Below are positions 8,625 to 17,113 of a stretch of DNA of 64,000 bases, in pieces. Origin of the DNA: Neptunomonas antarctica (GTDB lineage Bacteria; Pseudomonadota; Gammaproteobacteria; Pseudomonadales; Balneatricaceae); assembly GCF_001305295.1 (NCBI RefSeq), contig NZ_LJSI01000053.1, positions 744,001 through 808,000 on the forward strand. Direction: 5' to 3'. Every line of letters begins with the position of its first letter. Positions within the stretch are counted from its first letter, which is position 1. The notes under the pieces were generated by a model. The model was not told where the DNA came from, did no database searches, and saw only the letters and a list, made by a program, of their open reading frames with translations. A program made the position numbers and the translations under genes.

Positions 8625-9368
8625 ATGGATAAAGTTATATTTGTAGCAATGAGTGGTGCCCGCGAAAACATGCTGGCGCAGCAGACGCATGCGAATAATC
8701 TGGCCAATGTGAGTACCACCGGTTTTAAGACAGATCTGGCTCAGGCCCGCGCCATGCAGGTCTTTGGCGAGGGGCTTCCTACGCGCGTCTATGCCATGAC
8801 CGAGAGGGCAGCAACAGATACAACGACAGGCACCTTTATTGAAACGGGTCGCAATTTGGACGTGGCTGTTGATGGTGGCGGCTGGTTAGCTGTAACCGGG
8901 ATGGATGGTAAAGAAGCATACACTCGTTCAGGAGAACTGCAGGTTAATGCCGCTAATCAGCTAGTGACGGGCAGTGGTTTGCCGGTGATGGGTAATGGAG
9001 GAATCCCCATTACGATACCTTCCGCCGAAAAAATTGATATTGGTTCAGACGGCACTATTACTATTCGTCCACTGGGCGAATCAGCAGCCGCACTGGCGGT
9101 GGTGGATCAAATTAAAATGGTTCAGCTAGATAATCAGTCTATCTATAAAGGTGTAGACGGTTTGATGCATGTCGACGGTGGATTGCCCCAGCCCGCTGAT
9201 CTGACGCTCAAAATGCGTTCTGGTTATCTTGAATCGAGTAATGTAAATGCCGTCAACGAACTCACCAGTATTATCAGTTTGTCGCGACAATTTGAAATGA
9301 ATATAAAAATGATGAAAACCGCAGAAGAAAATTCTACGGCGGCCACTAAAATTCTACAGTTAAGCTAA
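8625..9368 (+). CDS. flgF: Flagellar proximal rod protein FlgF
   Basis: A rod subunit joining the FlgB/FlgC rod to the distal FlgG rod. The N-terminus reads VAMSGARENMLAQQTHANNLANVSTTGFK and is followed by the FlgG-like hook/rod domain with GGGWLAVTGMDGKEAYTRSGEL. The C-terminus reads LESSNVNAVNELTSIISLSRQFEMN. 247 residues, typical. First gene of the second rod/hook operon. Confidence 0.95.
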   Translation: MDKVIFVAMSGARENMLAQQTHANNLANVSTTGFKTDLAQARAMQVFGEGLPTRVYAMTERAATDTTTGTFIETGRNLDVAVDGGGWLAVTGMDGKEAYTRSGELQVNAANQLVTGSGLPVMGNGGIPITIPSAEKIDIGSDGTITIRPLGESAAALAVVDQIKMVQLDNQSIYKGVDGLMHVDGGLPQPADLTLKMRSGYLESSNVNAVNELTSIISLSRQFEMNIKMMKTAEENSTAATKILQLS

Positions 9369-9420
9369 TGCTAGTTAAATGTCTAGTTACGCTGATCGTT
9401 AACAAGTTCGGGAGTTAGCA

Positions 9421-10206
9421 ATGCACGGTGCACTATTTGTCGCTAAAACAGGTTTGTCAGCTCAGGACACTCAGCTGAAGGTTATCTCCAACAACTTGGC
9501 GAACGTCAGTACGGTAGGCTTCAAAAAAGACCGCGCCGTCTTTGAAGATCTGCTCTATCAGGTTCAGCGCCAGCCCGGAGCCGAGTCAGCACAAGGTACC
9601 CAATTGCCCTCCGGTTTGCAGTTAGGTAATGGGGTGCGGATTGTCGGTACACAGAAGCTGTTTCAAACCGGCGAAATGCAAGTGACAGAAGAGCCGTATG
9701 ATATGGCTATCAACGGACGAGGTTTTTTTCAGGTCACCATGCCGAGTGGTGAAGTTGGTTATACACGCAATGGCCAGTTTCATCTGAATGGCAATAGTGA
9801 GCTGGTAACGGTTGAAGGTTATTTGCTTGAACCTGCCATCACAATGCCAGAAGAAATTCAAACCTTTACGGTGGGTGTTGATGGAACCGTGACCGCCGTG
9901 GTGGCCGGTAGTCCTGATCCTGTGTCGCTTGGGACGTTAGAAATAGCTGATTTTGTCAATCCGGCGGGTTTGCAAGCGATTGGTCAAAATCTATTTATAG
10001 AAACAGCCGCCAGTGGTGCTCCTCAGATTGCCAGTCCTGGCGAAGCCGGTACCGGTATTCTGCGTCAGGGTATGCTGGAAGGCTCGAACGTTAACTCGGT
10101 TGAAGAGTTGGTCAACATGATCACCACACAGCGTGCTTATGAAATTAACTCTAAAGTGATCTCTACGGCAGATGAGATGCTGTCGTATGTATCGCAGCAG
10201 TTGTAA
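9421..10206 (+). CDS. flgG: Flagellar distal rod protein FlgG
   Basis: FlgG forms the distal rod crossing the peptidoglycan and outer membrane. It has the N-terminal motif AQDTQLKVISNNLANVSTVG, the central motif INGRGFFQVTMPSGEVGYTR and the C-terminal motif EGSNVNSVEELVNMITTQRAYE. 261 residues, exactly the usual family length. The flgH start lies 10 bases downstream. Confidence 0.97.
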   Translation: MHGALFVAKTGLSAQDTQLKVISNNLANVSTVGFKKDRAVFEDLLYQVQRQPGAESAQGTQLPSGLQLGNGVRIVGTQKLFQTGEMQVTEEPYDMAINGRGFFQVTMPSGEVGYTRNGQFHLNGNSELVTVEGYLLEPAITMPEEIQTFTVGVDGTVTAVVAGSPDPVSLGTLEIADFVNPAGLQAIGQNLFIETAASGAPQIASPGEAGTGILRQGMLEGSNVNSVEELVNMITTQRAYEINSKVISTADEMLSYVSQQL

Positions 10207-10216
10207 TCAACTTATT

Positions 10217-10891
10217 ATGAAAAGTTATCTATTGTTATTGACTCTATCAGTCTTGTTGGTCGGCTGTGTGAATAAGCCGGTTAAGCCTGATCGCCCCTAT
10301 TATGCGCCCGTGGCACCGCAGCAGTTGCAGCAGCCAAAACCGGTAGATGGCGCTATTTTTAATGCAGCGACTAATATAGATATATACGGTGATGGGCGTG
10401 CGCATCGTGTCGGTGACATCATAACGATAGTGCTTAGCGAAAAAACTCAATCATCAAAAACCGCTAAAACTACAGCGGATAAGACCAGTACCATGTCATT
10501 GCCGCAGCCGACTATTCTGGGTAATGCGCTGTCGCTATTTGGCGCACCTTTCAGTGCGTCATCGGATGCGTCAAATAACGCATTTGAAGGCGAAGGTAAG
10601 TCGGATATGAGCAATAGTCTCAGTGGTGATATCACAGTAACAGTTCACGAAGTACTCCCGAACGGTGTGCTTTCTGTGCGGGGCGAAAAATGGATGCAGC
10701 TGAATCAGGGTGATGAATATATCCAGATTAGCGGTCTGGTTAGACCTCAGGATATCGCGGCCGATAACACTGTGCCGTCAACCAAGTTGGCCGATGCCAG
10801 AATTGGCTACAGCGGTACCGGCGGTGTGCAGGATACCAACGTGATGGGCTGGTTGGGCCGGTTCTTTATTAGTCCATTATGGCCATTTTAG
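10217..10891 (+). CDS. flgH: Flagellar L-ring lipoprotein FlgH
   Basis: FlgH forms the outer-membrane bushing (L-ring). The signal peptide (MKSYLLLLTLSVLLVGC) ends in a lipobox LVGC, so the mature protein should be lipidated. The conserved segments are YGDGRAHRVGDIITIVLSE and the C-terminal DTNVMGWLGRFF. I chose ATG 10217 over an upstream in-frame start inside flgG because only this one opens directly on the signal peptide. 224 residues, typical. Confidence 0.95.
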   Translation: MKSYLLLLTLSVLLVGCVNKPVKPDRPYYAPVAPQQLQQPKPVDGAIFNAATNIDIYGDGRAHRVGDIITIVLSEKTQSSKTAKTTADKTSTMSLPQPTILGNALSLFGAPFSASSDASNNAFEGEGKSDMSNSLSGDITVTVHEVLPNGVLSVRGEKWMQLNQGDEYIQISGLVRPQDIAADNTVPSTKLADARIGYSGTGGVQDTNVMGWLGRFFISPLWPF

Positions 10892-10924
10892 TGTGATGTT
10901 TACTTTAATAATCAGGGGTGTGAT

Positions 10925-12028
10925 ATGAATAGCAAGGTCAATAGGTCGTTAACAATGCTCCTGGTTACGCTGCTTTTTTCCTCGGCGGCCATGGCTGAAC
11001 GCATTAAAGATATCACCTCGGTTGCAGGTGTACGAAATAACCAGTTGGTCGGTTACGGTTTAGTGGTAGGTCTGGATGGTACGGGAGATAAGGCCAGCTT
11101 TACCTCGCAGACCTTTAGAAATATGCTGAATAATTTTGGCGTGGCCATTCCTTCTTCAGTCGACCCCAAATCTAAAAATATTGCGGCTGTGGCGATTCAT
11201 GCCGAGCTGCCACCGTTTTCGAAACCGGGTCAAACGATTGACCTGACCGTGTCTTCGATAGGTGATTCAAAAAGCCTGCGTGGCGGAAGTTTGCTGTTAG
11301 CGCCGCTTAAAGGTGCCGATGGTCAGATCTATGCGATGGGACAGGGTAATCTTATTGTTTCCGGGTTTGGTGTTGAAGGGCGTGATGGTTCGCGTTTATC
11401 GTTGAATGTTCCCAGTGTTGGGCGTATCCCCAACGGCGCTACGGTTGAACGTACCGTCCCTAATGCTTTTGCACAAGGCGATAGTTTGACGTTGAACCTG
11501 AATCATGCGGACTTCACCACCTCACGTCGGGTGTCCGAAGAGATCAATAGCTTATTGGGGATGAATACGGCTTCTGCTATCGATGCGACCTCGATCCGTG
11601 TCCGCGCGCCACGCGATGCCTCGCAGCGTGTGTCCTTTATTTCTGTGCTGGAAAATTTAGAAATCACACCGGCTAAAGAGGTCGCTAAAGTCATTATCAA
11701 CTCCCGTACGGGCACTATTATTATTGGGCAGGATGTACGGGTGTCGCCCGTGGCTATCACTCATGGTGGCTTGACCGTCGCCATCACTGAAAATCTGGAT
11801 GTAAATCAGCCCAATGCCTTAGGCGCTGGCGATACCGTGATTACACCGCGTACCGGTATTGAAGTCGACGCAGGCTCAGGGCATATGTTTGAATTTGCGC
11901 CCGGCACCTCATTGCAGGAAATTATCGAAGCAGTCAATCAGGTGGGGGCTGCGCCGGGTGATTTAATGGCAATACTGGAAGCGCTAAAGCAAGCGGGTGC
12001 GCTTAAAGCCGAATTGATAGTGATCTGA
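10925..12028 (+). CDS. flgI: Flagellar P-ring protein FlgI
   Basis: FlgI forms the periplasmic P-ring and is assisted by FlgA. A cleavable signal peptide ([17 protein letters not shown]) precedes the diagnostic mature start [21 protein letters not shown]. Further family motifs are [16 protein letters not shown] and the C-terminal [18 protein letters not shown]. 367 residues, typical. AGGGGTG precedes the ATG. flgJ starts 2 bases after the stop. Confidence 0.97.
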   Translation: MNSKVNRSLTMLLVTLLFSSAAMAERIKDITSVAGVRNNQLVGYGLVVGLDGTGDKASFTSQTFRNMLNNFGVAIPSSVDPKSKNIAAVAIHAELPPFSKPGQTIDLTVSSIGDSKSLRGGSLLLAPLKGADGQIYAMGQGNLIVSGFGVEGRDGSRLSLNVPSVGRIPNGATVERTVPNAFAQGDSLTLNLNHADFTTSRRVSEEINSLLGMNTASAIDATSIRVRAPRDASQRVSFISVLENLEITPAKEVAKVIINSRTGTIIIGQDVRVSPVAITHGGLTVAITENLDVNQPNALGAGDTVITPRTGIEVDAGSGHMFEFAPGTSLQEIIEAVNQVGAAPGDLMAILEALKQAGALKAELIVI

Positions 12029-12030
12029 TT

Positions 12031-13095
12031 ATGAGTATTAATAACGATTCAGGACATAATTCCCAGTTTTATGCAGACATGGGAAGTTTACAAAAGCTTA
12101 AGCAACAGGCAAAAACAGATACGCCCGAAGCGTTAAAAGAAGTTGCCCAGCAGTTTGAGCAGATGTTTCTTGGCATGCTGATGAAAAGCATGCGCGAAGC
12201 TAACGCCACTTTTGGTGAGGATAATGTCTTTAGTGGCGGTAATGTGGGTTTTTATCAGGGAATGCTGGATAACCAGCTGACGCAAGAGATATCGCAGGCT
12301 CAGGGTATTGGGTTGTCGGATGTGCTGGCGCGGCAGTTAAGCCATCAATTGAATGTTCGTATTGACGATGATGATGATAAAAAAACAGCACCGCTGTCAG
12401 ATGCAGAGCAGTTGCTTAATCGTGCTTTCGATCAGGGTGCGAGTGCAGCGGCATCATCTGTGTTAGGGCAGCGTCAGGCGAACGCAGCAGGCAAAACAGA
12501 ATTCCCTCCTTCAATTACACCGATTAGCGAAACCGTTGAGCAATTAGCAGTGGCTGCCATTGCTAAATCTACAACGACTACATCCACAGTAAATATGCCC
12601 GATAAGTTTGAGTCGCCAGAAGAATTCGTAGCGACATTGTTGCCATTGGCCGACGAAGTGGCAGCAGAATTGGGGGTAGATCCCAAAGTGCTATTGGCCC
12701 AAGCGGCATTGGAAACCGGATGGGGTCAGCATATTATTCGCGATGCTAATGGTAATAGTAGTAATAACCTGTTCAATATTAAAGCCGATAAACGCTGGGA
12801 TGGCGAGCGGGCGCAAGTGAACACGCTGGAGTACCGTGATGGTTTAGCGCAAAAGGAAAAAGCCTTGTTTCGTTCGTATGATTCATATGAGCAGAGTTTC
12901 AGAGATTATGCGGATTTTCTAAAAACCAGTCCGCGTTACCAGCATGCCTTGGATGCCGCCGCTAATCCGCGTCAGTACCTGCAGCAGTTACAGGCCGCTG
13001 GGTATGCAACGGATCCGGCCTATGCAGACAAAATCACTACTATTTTTGAAAGCCGGATTTTGGCGATGGGACTAAACACTCCTAAAGAAGGGTAA
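12031..13095 (+). CDS. flgJ: Rod cap and peptidoglycan hydrolase FlgJ
   Basis: This is the dual-domain FlgJ of beta- and gammaproteobacteria. Residues about 15-105 are the rod-capping domain (ALKEVAQQFEQMFLGMLMKSMR). Residues about 195-350 are a glucosaminidase-type hydrolase that opens the wall for the rod; the catalytic Glu228 is in AALETGWG. A low-complexity Asp/Ala/Ser linker (110-190) joins them. 354 residues, slightly longer than the 313-residue enteric form, because of the linker. Confidence 0.95.
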   Translation: MSINNDSGHNSQFYADMGSLQKLKQQAKTDTPEALKEVAQQFEQMFLGMLMKSMREANATFGEDNVFSGGNVGFYQGMLDNQLTQEISQAQGIGLSDVLARQLSHQLNVRIDDDDDKKTAPLSDAEQLLNRAFDQGASAAASSVLGQRQANAAGKTEFPPSITPISETVEQLAVAAIAKSTTTTSTVNMPDKFESPEEFVATLLPLADEVAAELGVDPKVLLAQAALETGWGQHIIRDANGNSSNNLFNIKADKRWDGERAQVNTLEYRDGLAQKEKALFRSYDSYEQSFRDYADFLKTSPRYQHALDAAANPRQYLQQLQAAGYATDPAYADKITTIFESRILAMGLNTPKEG

Positions 13096-13167
13096 TGTTT
13101 AGCCGCTATAGAAGAGATAAATATGAGTTGTTGGCGCAGTTAACGCGGCAATCTCAGGAGAAAGGTT

Positions 13168-15195
13168 ATGTCCAGTTTTAATTTATTAGGGTTAGGCACG
13201 CAAGCGCTGAGAGCTAATCAGACAGCGCTGGCGACGGTGGGGCAAAACATATCCAATGTTAATACGCCTGGCTATAGCCGCCAGGTTGCTAATTTTACCA
13301 CCTTGCAAGATAGCAATGGGGTGAAAATAGATGATATTGATCGCATCACTGATCAGTTTTTAACTCAACAGCTCTGGGCAGATTTAGCTTCTTATAACCA
13401 AACATCGACCTATTCTGATTTATCGGGCCAGTTAGATAATCTTTTAGCCACACAATCCACCAGTGTGTCGTCTGCGTTAGATGGTTACTTCAGTGCGTTG
13501 CAAAATGTTGTGGATGATCCGGTATCTATTCCCAACCGTGAGCTATTTGTCGCCCAGTCTGATGCATTAGTACAGCGCTTCAACAACTTGGATGCGAGTA
13601 TCCAGCGCCAGAATGACACGGTTAACGGCACATTAAGTAGCTTGTCCAGCCAGGTTAACTCGCTGTCAACAAATATTGCCGAGCTGAATCAGGATATCAA
13701 GCTGCAAGTAGCGGCGAACAATCCTGCTAATGAGCTCAGAGATCAGCGTGATGAGTTAACCAATCAGCTATCATCATTGATAGGTATAACGGTGCTGGAG
13801 CAGGGTGCTGACAACTTCAGCATATTCGTGGCGAATGGTGAGCCATTAGTCATGGGCATAACGGCAAATCGACTTGAGACTATGCCCGGCGATCCGGATA
13901 TTTCGCAGAACAGCCTGGTATTGCGTATCGCGAACAGTACGGCTGATGTGACTACTCTGCTGAGCGGCGGAAAAATAGGCGGCTTGCTGGAATATCGTGA
14001 AAACGCGCTCAACGCTGCCCGCGATGAACTAGGGCGCATTGCTATTGGTTTTTCCGAGAGTATGAACACCGCGCATCGTGCTGGCATCGACCTGAATAAT
14101 AAACTGGGCGGCGATCTGTTTTCCGATGTAAATACCTCATCGCTGCAGTCCGAGCGTATTTCGGCAGCGTTTGGCAATCAATCTGTAGTGTCAACCGCCA
14201 GAGTGGAGATTCAGGACGCCACGCAGCTGCAAGCCAGTGATTATGAGCTTTTTTATGCGAGTGCTAATGAAATCACGCTGACACGAAATAGCGATGGTCA
14301 GCAGACAAAAATTAATTTGTTAGCACCTGCCGCGACAGAGGATGTGGCTAAAGACGAGTTTTATCTTGATCCGGCTGGCAAAGGCTTAACCTTTGCTATT
14401 GATGGTATAAAAGTCTCTATCGAAACCAGCACCAATCTTGCTAAAGGCGACCGGTTTCTTATTCAGCCGGTCAGGCAGGGCGCAGAAAACATCTCGCTTG
14501 AGCTTACAGATGGTCGACAATTAGCGCTGGCGTCTCCTGTTCGTGTGACTGCTGATACCGATAATCAGGGGTCAGGCGTCGCGAGCGTCGCAGTGACCAG
14601 CCCTAATGACTTAAAAGCATCGCGCTCAAGTGAACTAGAGCCCCCCGTATCGATTGTTTTTAATGCGCCTGATGTGTCGGTAGATCCTGATGCGCCGATG
14701 ACTTATACGATTTACGATGTGAGTAATGCTTCCTTTCCTACCGTGCTTGATTTGGGTGATGGTCCACTAGAAAATATAGAATATACAGAGGGTGCCGCCG
14801 TTAATTTGTCGGGATATGAGATAACTGTTAGTAATCAGCCTGAGCCTGGCGATCGCTTCAGTTTTACCTTTAATCAAGATGGCATCTCCGATAACCGTAA
14901 TGCGTTAGCCCTATCAGACTTACAAAAGGCATCCACCTTAGATGGCGGGTCGTATCAGGATCTATACGGCAGCCTGGTTGAGAAAGTCGGTACCCGTACA
15001 GCGACCTCCAGAATCACCGTGCAAGCGAACAAGGCAGTGCTGGATTCCACGGTGAGTGCCAAAGCCAGTATAGCGGGTGTGAATCTAGATGAAGAAGCGG
15101 CCAAGCTAGTGCAGTTTCAACAAGCTTACCAGGCCTCTGCGCAATTGATAAAAGCGTCACAAACATTATTCGATACCTTGCTTAACAGCATTTAA
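13168..15195 (+). CDS. flgK: Hook-filament junction protein FlgK (HAP1)
   Basis: FlgK is the first junction protein between hook and filament, exported with the chaperone FlgN. The N-terminus (LLGLGTQALRANQTALATVGQNISNVNTPGYSR) and C-terminus (VNLDEEAAKLVQFQQAYQASAQLIKASQTLFDTLL) are diagnostic. 675 residues, in the usual range for marine and Pseudomonas-type FlgK, which carry extra central domains. AGGAG precedes the ATG. flgL follows after 14 bases with its own AGGAGG. Confidence 0.96.
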   Translation: MSSFNLLGLGTQALRANQTALATVGQNISNVNTPGYSRQVANFTTLQDSNGVKIDDIDRITDQFLTQQLWADLASYNQTSTYSDLSGQLDNLLATQSTSVSSALDGYFSALQNVVDDPVSIPNRELFVAQSDALVQRFNNLDASIQRQNDTVNGTLSSLSSQVNSLSTNIAELNQDIKLQVAANNPANELRDQRDELTNQLSSLIGITVLEQGADNFSIFVANGEPLVMGITANRLETMPGDPDISQNSLVLRIANSTADVTTLLSGGKIGGLLEYRENALNAARDELGRIAIGFSESMNTAHRAGIDLNNKLGGDLFSDVNTSSLQSERISAAFGNQSVVSTARVEIQDATQLQASDYELFYASANEITLTRNSDGQQTKINLLAPAATEDVAKDEFYLDPAGKGLTFAIDGIKVSIETSTNLAKGDRFLIQPVRQGAENISLELTDGRQLALASPVRVTADTDNQGSGVASVAVTSPNDLKASRSSELEPPVSIVFNAPDVSVDPDAPMTYTIYDVSNASFPTVLDLGDGPLENIEYTEGAAVNLSGYEITVSNQPEPGDRFSFTFNQDGISDNRNALALSDLQKASTLDGGSYQDLYGSLVEKVGTRTATSRITVQANKAVLDSTVSAKASIAGVNLDEEAAKLVQFQQAYQASAQLIKASQTLFDTLLNSI

Positions 15196-15209
15196 AAGGA
15201 GGCTGAGTT

Positions 15210-16502
15210 ATGCGTATCTCAACCCAGCAACAGTATTTTAAATCGATAGATCAGATGCAAAGCGGGCAAGCTAAGCTCGCGGGCCTGCAGGAACAGATCT
15301 CAACTGGTAAAAAACTTAATACACCCTCGGATGATCCTGTGGCGGCTGCTCAGGTGCTAAAGCTGGAGCTGGAACTGGCGCAGTATGAAAAGTTTGATGA
15401 CAACATCAATGTCACCGAGCGACGGCTAGTGCTGGAAGAGACAATTCTGGATGACGTTAATACGGCGACAGACAGAATGCGTGAAATTACGATACAGGCA
15501 GGTAACGGCACGCTGAGCGATCTGGACCGTAAAACTATTTCGAATGAGTTGAATCAGCTAACCAGTTATGTGGCAGGCTTAATGAATACCCAAGATTCTC
15601 AGGGAGAGTATTTGTTTGCCGGTAGCCAGGGCGGCACCCAGCCGTATGTGTTAGAAAACGGCCGTTATGAATATCAAGGTGATGATGGTCAGCGTCAGAT
15701 TCAGGTAGGATCGGCACTGTATATGCCGTCCAATGATTCCGGTAAATACCTGTTTGAAGCGGCAGATGATGGATTGAGTGTTCAGCTAACAGGGCAAGGC
15801 GTATTTGATTATGAAAGTGGGGTTTCGGCTATCGAACCTTTTGTGCGTAATGCTACTTTTCCCAATGAGGCAGCAGAAGCACAGTTCAGCACGGCGGCGC
15901 AAGTAGATGGCTGGGGAGCGCTTACGGTTCGGACAGCAGAAACAGCACCGCTGTCGGGTATTTTTACCTATGAAGTGGTGGATAGCGGAGGTAATGCGGT
16001 TAATGATGAATCCGGTAATCCGCTGGCAGGTGGTTTTGTCACGACCCCGCTGAGTATTAACATCCACGGTATGGATCTGGAGATTCATGAGCCCACTGCG
16101 GTTAATGTGGGCGATATAGAATTAACCGTTTCTTCTGAAAAGAATAATATCCTAGATGTCGCAATGAATCTGGCAGATATTTTAGCCATGCCCGTTACCA
16201 CGGGTGAAGAGCGTACGGCACTGAATGAAGCGGTGGCGAAGGGGATCAATCAATTTGCACAAGTGGCCGAACGTAATATCGAAGCAAGAACTACACTAGG
16301 TTCACGATTGAGTACGTTGGAGCAGGTCAGTAGCTCTAATCTGGACTTTAAGTTGTCGACTGAGACTGCGATATCACAGTTGGTGGATGCTGACCTATCC
16401 TCGGTTATCAGTCAGTTTAAACTGGCAGAAGTGACACTGGAGGCGGCTCAGGCAACCTTTGGCCGCATATCGTCACTCTCACTCTTTAACTATATAAACT
16501 AG
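15210..16502 (+). CDS. flgL: Hook-filament junction protein FlgL (HAP3)
   Basis: FlgL is the second junction protein, related to flagellin. The N-terminus (MRISTQQQYFKSIDQMQ ... LQEQISTGKKLNTPSDDPVAAAQVL) and C-terminus (LVDADLSSVISQFKLAEVTLEAAQATFGRIS) are flagellin-like D0/D1 helices. 430 residues. Last gene of the flgF operon; a strong bidirectional hairpin follows. Confidence 0.96.
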   Translation: MRISTQQQYFKSIDQMQSGQAKLAGLQEQISTGKKLNTPSDDPVAAAQVLKLELELAQYEKFDDNINVTERRLVLEETILDDVNTATDRMREITIQAGNGTLSDLDRKTISNELNQLTSYVAGLMNTQDSQGEYLFAGSQGGTQPYVLENGRYEYQGDDGQRQIQVGSALYMPSNDSGKYLFEAADDGLSVQLTGQGVFDYESGVSAIEPFVRNATFPNEAAEAQFSTAAQVDGWGALTVRTAETAPLSGIFTYEVVDSGGNAVNDESGNPLAGGFVTTPLSINIHGMDLEIHEPTAVNVGDIELTVSSEKNNILDVAMNLADILAMPVTTGEERTALNEAVAKGINQFAQVAERNIEARTTLGSRLSTLEQVSSSNLDFKLSTETAISQLVDADLSSVISQFKLAEVTLEAAQATFGRISSLSLFNYIN

Positions 16503-16570
16503 CTAGCTATATAAACTAGTTGATTGTATAAGCCAGCTGATTACTAAACTCACCCGTTCTGCTCTTATAA

Positions 16571-16599
16571 AAGGCTTATCAGGTTGACTGATAAGCCTT
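16571..16599. terminator. Bidirectional terminator between flgL and the fliT-like gene
   Basis: A perfect 11-bp stem AAGGCTTATCA / TGATAAGCCTT with a 7-base loop lies between convergent genes. The leftward direction ends in TTTT and the rightward direction is followed by CGTCATTTTT. It contains the stop codon of the fliT-like gene. Confidence 0.75.
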
Positions 16600-16884
16600 C
16601 GTCATTTTTGCCCCTTGGGTCGCTTTTTTTCTTTCGTTGGCTAATGCCTGAATCTGCTGCGTAATTTTGGGCATCATCAGCGCATCCGTTTTTTGTATCT
16701 CCCTAATCAATCTATCTATTTCGAGTGAACTGCTTTCGTTGTCGGGTATGCTAAGTTGTTCTGCTTGCTGTATTAATTGCGCTCGATTAGCTTGTAATTG
16801 TTCTATTTTCTGCCACTCGTTATTTAAGCAAAGTTGATTGATTTCTTGTGTTATATCAAAGACTTGTTTAATGATTGCAAGCAT
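16579..16884 (-). CDS. FliT-like flagellar export chaperone (small helical protein)
   Basis: The 101-residue helical protein matches the FliT pattern: an N-terminal helix followed by NEWQKIEQLQANRAQLI, then LIREIQKTDALMMPKITQQIQAL, and a C-terminal AYQST tail like the family's terminal AYG. FliT proteins bind FliD and inhibit class-II activators. The start at 16884 is chosen for the AAAGGA upstream; a GTG 8 codons earlier lacks a site. It is transcribed leftward, opposite to all its neighbours, between flgL and flagellin. No fliT lies after fliS, so this may be the cluster's FliT. The family call is by eye. Confidence 0.55.
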   Translation of the reverse strand: MLAIIKQVFDITQEINQLCLNNEWQKIEQLQANRAQLIQQAEQLSIPDNESSSLEIDRLIREIQKTDALMMPKITQQIQALANERKKATQGAKMTKAYQST

Positions 16885-16908
16885 GGATAATTCCTTTCTA
16901 TATTTCAC

Positions 16909-16935
16909 TAAAGCATACCTTGCAAAGGCCGCTAT
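16909..16935 (+). promoter_or_regulatory. Distal sigma-28-like promoter of flagellin
   Basis: TAAA, exactly 15 bases, GCCGCTAT: 6 of 8 matches in the -10 and correct spacing. It sits 79 bases upstream of the better element at 16988. The -10 resembles that of the flgM promoter (GCCGCTAA). Confidence 0.45.
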
Positions 16936-16987
16936 AGAAAGTAACCAAATCAGTAAAGTTGCTGAAGAAGAAAGTAGAAATAAAGTC

Positions 16988-17014
16988 TAAAGCATCTAAA
17001 TAATTGGTCGATAA
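16988..17014 (+). promoter_or_regulatory. Proximal sigma-28 (FliA) promoter of flagellin
   Basis: TAAA, exactly 15 bases, GTCGATAA (one mismatch to GCCGATAA), about 100 bases upstream of the flagellin start codon. Confidence 0.82.
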
Positions 17015-17113
17015 CTTAAACATAGCCGGTGTGATGTAACTTTTTTTAAACAGCATCTGCCGGAAATGAACACAAAACAGCCAGTCAGATCTGGTTGATG
17101 AGGAGTAACTCTT

